A stretch of 64,000 bases of DNA from Enterocloster bolteae (GCF_002234575.2 NZ_CP022464.2:4154001-4218000), one strand, 5' to 3'. Shown: positions 8,748 through 16,313, counted from the stretch's first letter. Notes: generated from the letters alone by a model not told the origin. A program made the numbers and translations.

Positions 8748-9775
8748 AAGGATACACCCTTCTCTCCTTTTTCAATGGAGCCCACTACATAAGGAGCTTC
8801 GCCCGCCGCCTTCATGGCTTCCATGGTTTTCTCCACATCAGCAGGATTAACGGCCACTATCATACCCAATCCCATATTATAGGTATTATACATCATCTGC
8901 TCTTCAATCCGCCCTTTTTCAGCCAGCAGCTTGAATACTGGAGGAACGGGATAGCTGTCCTTTCTGATGACAGCCTTCACGCCGTCTTTTAACATACGCG
9001 GAATATTCTCATAGAAGCCGCCGCCGGTGATGTGGCTGCACGCCTTTACGGTAACGCCTGCTTCCTTTACGTTTCTCAGGGCCTTCACATAAATCCTGGT
9101 GGGGGCAATCAACGCCTCGCCCAGGGTAGTCCCCAGCTCATCATAATATGTATTCAGGCCTTCCTTTGTCAGCTCCTTCTCAAATACCTTGCGCACCAGT
9201 GAAAAACCATTGCTGTGTACACCGGAAGAGGCCATTCCAATCAGAACATCTCCTGCACACAGGTTTTCGCCTGTAATCAGGTCCTTCTTATCAACAATAC
9301 CAACTGAGAATCCTGCCAGGTCGTACTCATCCTCCGGATAAAAGCCCGGCATCTCTGCTGTTTCTCCGCCAATCAGGGCAGAGCCGGACTGCCTGCATCC
9401 CTCAGCCACGCCTTTTACAATTGTAGCGATTTTCTCCGGAACATTCTTTCCGCAGGCAATATAATCCAGGAAGAACAGAGGCTCACCGCCAGCGCAGGCC
9501 ACGTCGTTGACACACATGGCCACACAGTCGATTCCCACCGTGTCATGCTTATCCATCAGGAATGCCAGTTTCAGCTTGGTTCCCACGCCGTCCGTACCGG
9601 ACAGCAGAGTAGGCTCCTCCATCCCTTTGAACGCGGACATGGAAAATGCTCCTGAAAATCCGCCCAGGCCGCCTAATACCTCAGGGCGCATGGTTCCCTT
9701 TACATATTCCTTCATCAGTTCCACTGATTTATAGCCTGCCTCAATATCAACTCCGGCCTTCTTGTAATCCATCAT
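8741..9775 (-). CDS. purM: phosphoribosylformylglycinamidine cyclo-ligase (AIR synthetase)
   Basis: 344 residues, normal length. ATP-dependent closure of the imidazole ring. Conserved segments include LLSGTDGVGTKLKLAF, DCVAMCVND and ALIGGETAEMPGFY. Two adjacent ATG codons (9775 and 9772) follow AGAGGA; the first has the better spacing. The 3' end overlaps purN by seven bases. Confidence 0.97.
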   Translation of the reverse strand: MMDYKKAGVDIEAGYKSVELMKEYVKGTMRPEVLGGLGGFSGAFSMSAFKGMEEPTLLSGTDGVGTKLKLAFLMDKHDTVGIDCVAMCVNDVACAGGEPLFFLDYIACGKNVPEKIATIVKGVAEGCRQSGSALIGGETAEMPGFYPEDEYDLAGFSVGIVDKKDLITGENLCAGDVLIGMASSGVHSNGFSLVRKVFEKELTKEGLNTYYDELGTTLGEALIAPTRIYVKALRNVKEAGVTVKACSHITGGGFYENIPRMLKDGVKAVIRKDSYPVPPVFKLLAEKGRIEEQMMYNTYNMGLGMIVAVNPADVEKTMEAMKAAGEAPYVVGSIEKGEKGVSLC

Positions 9776-9887
9776 GGTTTCTATCCTCTCTTATCTGCTA
9801 TTTCATTTGATTTCCCTTTAAAATTTCCTTTTATTTCCCTTTTATATTTAGCTGGATATTTCCTTTGCCCGTTTCCTTTAATCTGTC
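9776..9887. other. purE-purM spacer rich in polypurine motifs
   Basis: 112 bp. The minus strand carries several AAAGGAAAT / AAAGGGAAAT copies at irregular 10-13-bp spacing. There is no ORF or strong hairpin. The motifs resemble weak ribosome-binding sequences, but none precedes a usable start. Confidence 0.5.
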
Positions 9888-10403
9888 TTATTTCATCTGT
9901 GCAAGATATTCCTTATAGCCCACCTGCTCCAGCTTCTCAGCCTTTTTCACCACATCGTTCTTCAGGCTTTCGGAATACGCTTTCAGCTTTGCAAGCAGCT
10001 CCGCATCGGAGGTGGCCAGTATCTTTGCCGCCAGGATTCCGGCGTTGGCACCGCCGTTAATAGCCACGGTTGCCACCGGGATACCGCTTGGCATCTGCAC
10101 GATGGAATACAGTGAATCCACACCGCCCAGGTCAGATGTCTTCATAGGAATTCCAATGACCGGCATAGGGAAAATAGCCGCGCACATACCGGGAAGATGT
10201 GCAGCCTTGCCTGCACCTGCTATGATAACCTTAAAGCCCTTATCCTCAGCTGCCTTTGCCCAGTCAAAGAATACATCAGGCTCCCTGTGTGCGGAAATAA
10301 TTGTCATCTCGTAATCAATGCCCAGCTTGTCCAGAATCTCAGCTGCCTTTGCCATAACAGGCATATCAGAGTCGCTTCCCATTACAATTCCTACTTTTGC
10401 CAT
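9888..10403 (-). CDS. purE: N5-carboxyaminoimidazole ribonucleotide mutase
   Basis: 171 residues, class I PurE, which moves the carboxylate of N5-CAIR to carbon 4. The substrate loop GSDSDMPVM and the catalytic histidine in SAHREPD are present, and GAGKAAHLPGM is typical. First gene of the pur operon; AAGGAG precedes the ATG by eight bases. No purK or purine riboswitch was found beside it. Confidence 0.96.
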   Translation of the reverse strand: MAKVGIVMGSDSDMPVMAKAAEILDKLGIDYEMTIISAHREPDVFFDWAKAAEDKGFKVIIAGAGKAAHLPGMCAAIFPMPVIGIPMKTSDLGGVDSLYSIVQMPSGIPVATVAINGGANAGILAAKILATSDAELLAKLKAYSESLKNDVVKKAEKLEQVGYKEYLAQMK

Positions 10404-10461
10404 TGTTCATTCTCCTTTTCTAAAGCTCATTATCCTTGTAGATAATTATTATTAGTTTTTC

Positions 10462-10498
10462 TTATAAGTATCTTTATATAGCTCAATTCTACTTATAA
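10462..10498 (-). promoter_or_regulatory. AT-rich inverted repeat in the pur leader
   Basis: TTATAAGTA (10462-10470) and TACTTATAA (10490-10498), perfect 9-bp arms with a 19-nt spacer, beginning just downstream of the -10. It could be an operator or a 5' hairpin. Confidence 0.45.
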
Positions 10499-10500
10499 TC

Positions 10501-10529
10501 ATAATACTAGGAAATGCGTATGCCGTCAA
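10501..10529 (-). promoter_or_regulatory. sigma-A promoter of purEMND
   Basis: On the minus strand TTGACG (10524-10529), a 17-bp spacer and TATTAT (10501-10506). The transcript would start near 10494, about 90 bases before purE. Confidence 0.8.
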
Positions 10530-10592
10530 TATAAAACTTGAAAAAAGTCTTCTGCATTTTAAATTGTTTTTATAATGTATCTGCCTAAAACT

Positions 10593-10620
10593 GCCTGGTT
10601 CCTGCATCTATCAGCCAGGC
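10593..10620 (-). terminator. short hairpin upstream of the pur promoter
   Basis: GCCTGG (10593-10598) / CCAGGC (10615-10620), 16-nt loop, followed on the minus strand by AGTTTTAGG. Possible terminator for transcription arriving from the Asp-rich protein gene. Confidence 0.4.
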
Positions 10621-10654
10621 TATCATTTCCGACACAGGCTGGTGAACAAAATAC

Positions 10655-10706
10655 GCAGGGGAATGCCGGTATGGAGCCCATATGGGTCCGCCGTACATTC
10701 CCCTGC
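10655..10706. repeat. 52-bp nested inverted repeat
   Basis: Perfect 11-bp arms GCAGGGGAATG / CATTCCCCTGC enclose a 30-nt interior that contains the palindrome CCCATATGGG (10677-10686). The whole can fold into one long interrupted hairpin. The T-run after it on the minus strand is only TTTT, so it may be a terminator for the Asp-rich gene or an independent element. Confidence 0.6.
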
Positions 10707-10939
10707 AAAATCCTTCAAGTTTCTTTCCGGTTCCTATTGCCTGCTGATAAATTCCAAACATTATCTCAATTCCAGAAATATAAAATTTATCATTATGTTT
10801 TCCTTGGCATCAGTAATCATACTTCTCTGCGGCTTTCTTCAGTATTATCACACATTGCACCTCAGCATTACATTCTATCATCCGTAACTTCCATTGCACG
10901 CTGCCGTCTTAGCCGGGCATTAAAAATCTCAATCATCCA

Positions 10940-11803
10940 TCAGTCATCGTAGTCATTGCCATCGTGGTCATCATCGTGCCGGTCATCGTCATCATCATCG
11001 TGGTCGTCATCATCATCGTGGTCGTCATCATCGTCAAAACGATCATCATCATCAAATCGGTCATCATCGTCAAATCGGTCATCATCGTCAAACCGGTCAT
11101 CATCCCAGGCTCCCGTATCATTGTCCCAGTCCACATCCGCAATCCTGCCTGTAGCGGCATTTACATCCACCTCGAGTTTCCTTCCATTTACCAGAAACCT
11201 CAATTCATAAACACCGTCGTCCAGGTCACATCCCTTGTAGGTCAGTTCATTTTCCTTCAGCCCCAATTCCTTTATGGCGATCCGCTTCGCCTCATTCTTC
11301 CCTATATATAACTGTTCTGACTGTTTCCCGTTATCCTTAAGTGTTATGGTGATATCAATGCCGTTTTTGTTTACTGCTTCCCATGCAGCCTCTTCTATCT
11401 CTTTCATGAAGTCGGCCCTGGGATAAACAGATCCTTTTTCAGACTCAATGAGCAGCTCTTTCTCATTTTTGTCTCCGCGGAACCATCCCTTATCATCCAT
11501 ACGCTTTACCAGTCTGCGTACAGCTGTATCACAGTCCGCACCGGCAAAATTCCCTGCCCCCTCTAATAATTTTCGTCCGTCCTGATTCAGTCCTTTTGCC
11601 TCCAGGACCTCTCCTTCCCTGTCATAGGAAAGGGATATCTTCGGACCTGCGCTGAGGAACACACGTCCCCATGTTTCTTCCTGAATCCTTGTTTCCCTGT
11701 TGGAGGGCGCACCCAGTGCCGTGCTGCCCACACCAGGCAGAGAAAGGGCCATGAAACCTGCACACACCAATATAGCTGCCTTTTTAATCCTCTTTGCCGT
11801 CAT
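10940..11803 (-). CDS. secreted RsgI-like protein with PepSY-type domain and Asp-rich tail
   Basis: 287 residues. A basic N-terminus, hydrophobic core and ALGA site near 29-32 predict a signal peptide. Residues about 53-150 resemble the extracytoplasmic middle domain of the RsgI protein nearby (both have SYDREG / SYMDRV, GLNQDGRKLL / GVNEDGKKLI). Residues about 165-232 fit a PepSY-like domain (KNEAKRIAIKELGL ... DVNAATGRIADV). Residues 233-287 are almost only Asp with RF and H interruptions, a possible cation-binding tail. AGGAGG precedes the ATG. The upstream motif at 11845-11881 matches the sigI promoter, so it is probably a SigI target. Confidence 0.72.
   Translation of the reverse strand: MTAKRIKKAAILVCAGFMALSLPGVGSTALGAPSNRETRIQEETWGRVFLSAGPKISLSYDREGEVLEAKGLNQDGRKLLEGAGNFAGADCDTAVRRLVKRMDDKGWFRGDKNEKELLIESEKGSVYPRADFMKEIEEAAWEAVNKNGIDITITLKDNGKQSEQLYIGKNEAKRIAIKELGLKENELTYKGCDLDDGVYELRFLVNGRKLEVDVNAATGRIADVDWDNDTGAWDDDRFDDDDRFDDDDRFDDDDRFDDDDDHDDDDDHDDDDDDRHDDDHDGNDYDD
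10960..11106. repeat. GAT/GAC triplet and 18-bp repeats in the Asp tail
   Basis: Trinucleotide-like tcatcatcg runs encode the Asp tail. Within it an 18-bp unit encoding DDDDRF is repeated about four times between 11036 and 11106. Such repeats are prone to length change. Confidence 0.8.
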
Positions 11804-11844
11804 AATTATTTTCCTCCTGTCTGCTGTGATTTATTTATCTACAT

Positions 11845-11881
11845 CCGTAGAATACGTGAGACAAAATGTAAAACCGGGGTC
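11845..11881 (-). promoter_or_regulatory. SigI-type promoter of the Asp-rich protein gene
   Basis: On the minus strand GACCCCG (11875-11881), 18 bp, then CGTATTCTACGG (11845-11856). The same two blocks with exactly the same spacing lie upstream of sigI. ACCCC-type -35 and CGWA-type -10 elements are the known SigI signature. The -10 is about 42 bp before the start codon. Confidence 0.75.
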
Positions 11882-11932
11882 GCGGACAAAAAATTTTATT
11901 TTATTTCCCTTCTCATTGCTGCTGCCAAAATA

Positions 11933-11961
11933 TTGACAAATGCAGTTGGCTGTGATATAGT
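11933..11961 (+). promoter_or_regulatory. sigma-A promoter of the ABC-F leader
   Basis: TTGACA (11933-11938), 17-bp spacer, TATAGT (11956-11961). It drives the leader peptide at 11991 and, after antitermination, the ABC-F gene. Confidence 0.88.
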
Positions 11962-11990
11962 TGCCGCATTGTAATGAAGGAGAGGCAGGT

Positions 11991-12095
11991 ATGGGCTTTT
12001 ATATATTAAATCAACCTCGGAAGAAAGAGATCTCTGTACAATTCATACCGATGAAACATTGTACAGAGTATGGCGTATCTTATGCGCTTTCGTGA
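11991..12095 (+). CDS. leader peptide of the ABC-F attenuator
   Basis: 34 codons starting MGFYILNQPRKK and ending VSYALS, with a good ribosome site (GAAGGAGAGG) ten bases before the ATG and the promoter just upstream. The second half of the reading frame lies inside hairpin 12032-12068. A base-pairing competitor begins directly after its stop codon. This is the layout of ribosome-mediated attenuation known for antibiotic-resistance ABC-F genes: a drug-stalled ribosome on the leader would change the RNA fold and relieve termination. The peptide itself probably has no other role. Confidence 0.75.
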   Translation: MGFYILNQPRKKEISVQFIPMKHCTEYGVSYALS

Positions 12096-12104
12096 TTTCA
12101 TCGG
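12032..12104 (+). promoter_or_regulatory. mutually exclusive hairpins in the ABC-F leader
   Basis: Hairpin A: CTCTGTACAAT (12032-12042) / ATTGTACAGAG (12058-12068), 11 perfect pairs, with TCAT / ATGA pairing inside the loop. Competing pairing: CCGATGAAA (12048-12056) with TTTCATCGG (12096-12104), which starts right after the leader stop. A third small hairpin, GGCAGC / GCTGCC, follows near 12127-12145. Confidence 0.7.
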
Positions 12105-12185
12105 GAAACTGAGTAATGGACTGGAGGCAGCAGTGTAGGCTGCCGTCGGTTTGATTGCTCTTTTTTCCCGTGGTTATCCGTGCAT

Positions 12186-12221
12186 AAAAGGCTATGGACA
12201 ATGTTTTGTCCATGGCCTTTT
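12186..12221 (+). terminator. hairpin between leader peptide and attenuator
   Basis: AAAAGGC / GCCTTTT with inner ATGGACAA / TTGTCCAT and a 4-nt loop; about 15 pairs ending in TTTT. It may be a first, weaker termination point or part of the switching fold. Confidence 0.6.
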
Positions 12222-12254
12222 GTAATGTGAGGAAATCGTATGATTTTGTAATAC

Positions 12255-12299
12255 GGCAGAAGGCAGGTGCAAATTTGGCATCTACCTTCTGCCTTTTTT
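12255..12299 (+). terminator. attenuator terminator before the ABC-F gene
   Basis: GGCAGAAGG (12255-12263) / CCTTCTGCC (12285-12293), extended inward by AGGTGC / GCATCT, then TTTTTT (12294-12299). It lies about 140 bases before the gene on the same transcript, so default transcription should stop here. Confidence 0.9.
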
Positions 12300-12322
12300 G
12301 TCCGGTTACAAACAATACGGTT

Positions 12323-12376
12323 TCCTCCCATACAGCATTCTCCTCACATACAGCTTTCACCTCCCATACAGCTTTC
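12323..12376 (+). repeat. three 18-bp tandem repeats between attenuator and ABC-F gene
   Basis: Units TCCTCCCATACAGCATTC, TCCTCACATACAGCTTTC and ACCTCCCATACAGCTTTC. They are in frame with the downstream gene and would read as SHTAF repeats, but no ribosome site supports translation there. Confidence 0.85.
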
Positions 12377-12439
12377 ACCGCTCATCCATACATTGCAATA
12401 CAGCGCAGCACCATTAAATATAAAAGGAGTGTTTCAATT

Positions 12440-13984
12440 ATGAGTTTATTAGATATAACAGGACTTTCCCATTCTTATGGGGACAGCCGCCTTTACAGTG
12501 ATTCCGCTCTTTCCCTTAACCGCGGGGAACATATGGGGATTGTGGGTCAGAACGGAACCGGCAAAAGTACGCTTATCAAAATATGCACGGAACAGGTCAT
12601 CCCTGATTCAGGCCGCGTGGCCTGGCAGCCGGGCATTACCATTGGTTATCTGGACCAGTATGCCTGTACCAATCACGTTTTGACCATGGAGCAGTTTTTA
12701 AAATCATCCTTTCGCAGCCTATATGAGCTTGAAGCCAAAATAAATCGTCTTTATGACGAGGCCGCATTATCCTGCAATATGGAGGTTCTGAACCAGGCAT
12801 CACTTTTTCAGGAGCAGTTGGAGCGCAGCGGTTTCTACTCCATTGATACCCATATTGCCCAGGTGGTTTCCGGTCTGGGACTGGTCTCAATCGGTTTGTC
12901 CCGTCCTCTTAAGGACATGAGTCAAGGCCAGAGAGCCAAGGTCATCCTGGCCAAGCTTCTCTTGGTAAAACCGGACGTCCTTCTCCTGGATGAACCAACT
13001 AATTTCCTTGACAAGGAACATGTGGAATGGCTGGGCGGTTATCTTTCGGCGATTGAAAATGCCTTTATGGTTGTCTCACATGACCGCACATTTCTGGAGC
13101 GGATATGCACACGTATCTGCGATATAGACAACGGCAGGCTGTCCAAGTATTACGGCAGCTATACGGAGTTTCTGAAAAAGAAGGCATTTCTGCGCGAGGA
13201 CCATATAAGGCAGTACAATGCGCAGCAAAAAGAAATCAAAAAAACAGAGGAGTTCATACGGAAGAACATAGCCGGCAGGAAAGCACAGATGGCCCGCGGA
13301 CGGCAGAAGCAGCTGGACCGCATGGATAAGCTGGCGGCCCTGGAACAAAAGGAAATCAAACCGGAATTCTGTTTCCAATGCCTTCCCTTGACCAAATGCC
13401 TGCATTTGTCCGTAAAGCGTTTATCTGTGGGGTATGATTATCCCATTTTGTCCCATCTGGATTTTTCCGTAACCGGAGGACAGAAGGTGGTGGTCACTGG
13501 TTTTAACGGCATCGGGAAATCCACCCTGCTGAAAACATTGACGGGAAGCCTGAATCCCCTGGATGGGGTCTTCGCTTTTTCACAGCAGGTTACAATCGGA
13601 TATTTCGGACAGGATTTCAGCTGGGAAAATGATACATTGACTCCTGTCCAAATTGTCTCCAATGCCTACCCGAAGCTCACGCTTAAGAAGATACGCCAGC
13701 ATCTTACCCGATGCGGGGTTCTAAGCCGGCAGGCCGTGCAGCCCATGGGCACATTAAGCGGCGGCGAACAGACTAAGGTCAAATTATGCCTTCTGACGCT
13801 TAGTCCCTCCAACTTTTTGATTTTGGATGAACCCACTAACCACCTGGATATCCAGGCCAAGGATTCACTGCAGGCAGCTCTTAAGAGCTTTCCCGGAACC
13901 ATACTGTTGGTTTCCCATGAAGAATCCTTTTACCGCAGCTGGGCAAACCGCATAATACACATTGGGGATTACTCTTCTCCATAA
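12440..13984 (+). CDS. ABC-F ATPase, probable ribosome-protection resistance protein
   Basis: 514 residues with two ABC domains and no membrane segment. Walker A motifs are GQNGTGKST (near 38) and GFNGIGKST (near 355). The signature regions are MSQGQRAK and LSGGEQTK, and Walker B with the ABC-F ending is LLLDEPTNFLD and LILDEPTNHLD. A charged inter-domain linker lies around 225-310. ABC-F proteins of this size displace ribosome-bound antibiotics (lincosamides, pleuromutilins, streptogramin A, in some cases others) by acting from the E site. The attenuated leader favours a resistance role over housekeeping ABC-F. Start chosen at 12440 behind AAAAGGAG; the frame is open back to 12194 through the attenuator but without ribosome sites. 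The exact drug spectrum cannot be read from the sequence. Confidence 0.88.
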   Translation: MSLLDITGLSHSYGDSRLYSDSALSLNRGEHMGIVGQNGTGKSTLIKICTEQVIPDSGRVAWQPGITIGYLDQYACTNHVLTMEQFLKSSFRSLYELEAKINRLYDEAALSCNMEVLNQASLFQEQLERSGFYSIDTHIAQVVSGLGLVSIGLSRPLKDMSQGQRAKVILAKLLLVKPDVLLLDEPTNFLDKEHVEWLGGYLSAIENAFMVVSHDRTFLERICTRICDIDNGRLSKYYGSYTEFLKKKAFLREDHIRQYNAQQKEIKKTEEFIRKNIAGRKAQMARGRQKQLDRMDKLAALEQKEIKPEFCFQCLPLTKCLHLSVKRLSVGYDYPILSHLDFSVTGGQKVVVTGFNGIGKSTLLKTLTGSLNPLDGVFAFSQQVTIGYFGQDFSWENDTLTPVQIVSNAYPKLTLKKIRQHLTRCGVLSRQAVQPMGTLSGGEQTKVKLCLLTLSPSNFLILDEPTNHLDIQAKDSLQAALKSFPGTILLVSHEESFYRSWANRIIHIGDYSSP

Positions 13985-13990
13985 ATACGC

Positions 13991-14068
13991 TGCGGCTTTT
14001 GCTTTGCCGCAGGTAATAACATAAAGACGGAACCAGATGGAGTATATCCCAGCCCATCTGGTTCCGTC
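13991..14068. terminator. terminators between convergent ABC-F and rsgI genes
   Basis: First hairpin CTGCGGC / GCCGCAG (about 13990-14011), directly after the ABC-F stop. Second: perfect 15-bp stem GACGGAACCAGATGG (14026-14040) / CCATCTGGTTCCGTC (14054-14068). The second probably serves both strands; T-runs are short. Confidence 0.7.
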
Positions 14069-14170
14069 CTGCTTTTGGCCATACCGTAGTCATTTGGCGG
14101 TATTTCCGCCCGGCGGCATCTCCTCTATTTTCTTACGTTACATAACACGCTGCATGACCAGCACATGATA

Positions 14171-15355
14171 TCAGTCATCGTCGTCCTCATCTTCGTCCTT
14201 ATCATCTTCTCCATCCTCATGCCCGTCGTTATCCTCTTCTTGGGAATCGTTTTCGTCGATATCGTCTTCATCAGAGTCTCCTTCATCGGAATCGTCCTGG
14301 TCAGAATGCTCCCCGCCGTCATCTTCGTCCCGGTCTCTGTTATCATTTAATCCATTTCCGGCCTTCCCATTATCTCTTTCATCCAAATCATCCAAATCCT
14401 TATCATCGCCTGCACCGCTGCTTTGTCTCACCACATTGTTTCTGCCGGATTTATCCCTGGCTTTTTTGATATCATCATCTCTGTCATCCGTATCGTCTTT
14501 GCCGTCATCGTCCCTGCCGTCATCCTTATCACCAGCTTTATCTTTACCGGCATCTTCCTCCCTGTCATCGCCATCATCTTCATCATACTTATCGGGGTCA
14601 GCATCATTTTCTTCATCATCATTTTCAGTGTCATCCCCACGCTCATCCTCGTCCCTGTCATCTTCACCATTGCCGTCTGCATCTTCCCCCGTTCCTCCCG
14701 GAGGCATTCCGATGAATGCCGGCTTATCCCCTCCTGTTCCTCCGGGTATCTCACCCTTATGATGGGGGGCGGCTGCGGGGGGGCTGTCCTTTCCTATGCT
14801 TTCCACATGTACTTCCACCGGCATACCATCCTTTAAAAGGGTGTCCAGCCCTGTACGTATGGCATCGGCCCGTTTTGCCTTCCAGCGCTCGCTCCCGCCG
14901 GATGCCGCCACATATATGGTCCCTCCTTCGGTCAGATATCCCATTTCCATGGCCCGTTCCACCAATATACCTGTCATATATTCTGAGTTTCTTCCCTTAT
15001 ATGACACCTGGTCAATGAGTTTTTTTCCGTCCTCATTCACACCTTCCAGGCCAACTACGCGATCCATATAACTCACAGACATTTTCACATCCGGATTGAT
15101 TCTCACCTCCACTGTACCATACGGCATTCCGTATGCGCCATAGGCCCCGCCTCCCAATACAGCCAGGCACAGGCAGGCAGCCGCGGCCAGCGGAGCAAGA
15201 CGGAACAGGATGGGAGCCTTTGGTGTCTGCCGGGCAATTATCTCTCCTACCACCTGGCCCTCCTGGTAACCCATATTGGCAGCCTTTATCATTCTGCCTT
15301 CATTGTCAAGGACAATGGCATATGACGGATGGCACTCCATTACAAGATAAGTCAT
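14171..15355 (-). CDS. rsgI: RsgI-family anti-sigma-I factor with acidic tail
   Basis: 394 residues. Residues 1-45 form the cytoplasmic RsgI N-terminal domain that holds SigI. A membrane segment lies at about 52-74. Residues about 80-185 form the extracytoplasmic middle domain, and residues from about 221 to the end are a low-complexity Asp/Glu/Gly tail. In characterised RsgI proteins the C-terminal module senses polysaccharide or stress; here it is replaced by an acidic tail, so the signal is unknown. The ATG at 15355 overlaps the sigI stop as ATGA, and AAGGAGGG lies upstream; this start is preferred over an ATG at 15388 inside sigI. Confidence 0.88.
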   Translation of the reverse strand: MTYLVMECHPSYAIVLDNEGRMIKAANMGYQEGQVVGEIIARQTPKAPILFRLAPLAAAACLCLAVLGGGAYGAYGMPYGTVEVRINPDVKMSVSYMDRVVGLEGVNEDGKKLIDQVSYKGRNSEYMTGILVERAMEMGYLTEGGTIYVAASGGSERWKAKRADAIRTGLDTLLKDGMPVEVHVESIGKDSPPAAAPHHKGEIPGGTGGDKPAFIGMPPGGTGEDADGNGEDDRDEDERGDDTENDDEENDADPDKYDEDDGDDREEDAGKDKAGDKDDGRDDDGKDDTDDRDDDIKKARDKSGRNNVVRQSSGAGDDKDLDDLDERDNGKAGNGLNDNRDRDEDDGGEHSDQDDSDEGDSDEDDIDENDSQEEDNDGHEDGEDDKDEDEDDDD

Positions 15356-16086
15356 ACGGTTCCCTCCTTTCCCGGTGATATCTGACACAGATGTCCCCGG
15401 ATGATTTCATATCCGTTGGTATAAGCCAGCAAAATGGCAACCAGATACGTCCGGTGCCGTTCCATGGTCTTTCTGGATACGCCGGACAGCTCTGCCAGCT
15501 CCGCAACGGGAAGTTTGCGGTTCTGTATCAGGTGTTCCAGCAGCCTGGGATGGCTCCTGGCAGCCTCCAGCACTTTGTGGCATGCCCTGAGGGTACGGTC
15601 CTGCCGGGGGCAGTTATCCGCCACATCAGACAGACTGATGCCATACTCAGACAGATTCCTTCGGAACTCATCCAGCTCCTCCCTGGTAGCCGTTCTCACA
15701 TTCCACAGCTGGATTCCGTTTTTCTCATCAGGCGTTACTTCCAATAGGGCATGGGAATCATCCTCCTGTCCTGCCGGGGCATCAAAGGAAACCAATCCCT
15801 GATGGCGCCCCTCTTTCCTGATGTAGTCTATGAGCCGGTTGCGTATGGACGCGGCAGCATAAGGCAGGAACGCCCCTCTTCCCCGCTCATACCCCTGGAC
15901 CGCCTCATAAAAGGCAAACATGGCCACACTAAGCTGGTCCTCCCTGACCTGGGTTGGAGCTCCCTGGGTAAAGCGGACTGTCTCTGCCTGTATGAAATTC
16001 ATATACTGGCTAATCAGGCTGTCAGCAGCTTCCGGACTCTTCTTTGCCTCATAGACCAAACGGACTATCTGGTACTCTTCCCCCAA
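15352..16086 (-). CDS. sigI: RNA polymerase sigma factor SigI
   Basis: 244 residues. Region 2-like sequence runs through the YMNFIQAETVRF to NRLIDYIRKEGRHQG part. The C-terminal helix-turn-helix PVAELAELSGVSRKTMERHR is the SigI hallmark. The TTG at 16086 is chosen as start because GGAGGTGAT lies seven bases before it and because the SigI-type promoter at 16104-16140 puts upstream ATG codons (16107, 16125) in or before the -10. The gene is coupled to rsgI by a 4-bp overlap and is probably autoregulated. Confidence 0.9.
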   Translation of the reverse strand: MGEEYQIVRLVYEAKKSPEAADSLISQYMNFIQAETVRFTQGAPTQVREDQLSVAMFAFYEAVQGYERGRGAFLPYAAASIRNRLIDYIRKEGRHQGLVSFDAPAGQEDDSHALLEVTPDEKNGIQLWNVRTATREELDEFRRNLSEYGISLSDVADNCPRQDRTLRACHKVLEAARSHPRLLEHLIQNRKLPVAELAELSGVSRKTMERHRTYLVAILLAYTNGYEIIRGHLCQISPGKEGTV

Positions 16087-16103
16087 GATATCACCTCCAT
16101 TTA

Positions 16104-16140
16104 CCATAGAATACGCAGGAACCATTTCTGTTTCGGGGTC
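16104..16140 (-). promoter_or_regulatory. SigI-type autoregulatory promoter of sigI-rsgI
   Basis: On the minus strand GACCCCG (16134-16140), 18 bp, CGTATTCTATGG (16104-16115). Only one base of the 12-base -10 block differs from the copy at 11845-11881, and the spacer length is identical. A sigma-A-like -10 (TATACT at 16189-16194) further upstream may add a basal promoter. Confidence 0.75.
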
Positions 16141-16198
16141 ACAGGAAAATTGTTTCCTTTTTCTTTTCCTTTTTATTTCCTTTTATCTAGTATAACAG

Positions 16199-16247
16199 AA
16201 AAAATCACTTGTTCCATCCATGAATTGGATTGTACAAGTGATTTTTT
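16199..16247. terminator. bidirectional terminator before sigI
   Basis: AAAAAATCACTTGT (16199-16212) / ACAAGTGATTTTTT (16234-16247), 14 perfect pairs with a T-run on each strand. It closes the long operon ending with the aminopeptidase gene. Confidence 0.88.
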
Positions 16248-16313
16248 AATATAGAGCACACCCTCCCCCACAACCAGAGCAGTGTCTCCCTCATCCATCA
16301 TCGAATCATACTG

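Larger units (their letters stand above)
10404..10939. other. 536-bp intergenic region upstream of purE
   Basis: Contains the pur promoter and leader inverted repeat, plus two hairpins (10593-10620 and 10655-10706) between purE and the Asp-rich gene. A 125-codon plus-strand frame at 10575-10952 crosses both hairpins, lacks a ribosome site and is rejected as a gene. Confidence 0.6.

Noticed and set aside
10404..10500. Purine riboswitch or PurBox before purE
   Set aside because: No conserved xpt-pbuX-type core or CCGAAC repeat could be found.
10575..10952. 125-codon plus-strand gene
   Set aside because: Crosses two hairpins; no ribosome site; composition unlike neighbours.
10960..11106. CRISPR-like regular repeats
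   Set aside because: Units are in coding frame, have no unique spacers and encode DDDDRF.
10956..11311. Antisense Ser- or Ile/Val-rich frames over the Asp tail
   Set aside because: Opposite-strand readings of GAT/GAC triplets; artefact of low complexity. The same applies to 14165-14836.
12194..12439. N-terminal extension of the ABC-F protein
   Set aside because: Frame is open, but it begins inside a hairpin, crosses the attenuator terminator and lacks a Shine-Dalgarno; the 12440 start has a strong one.
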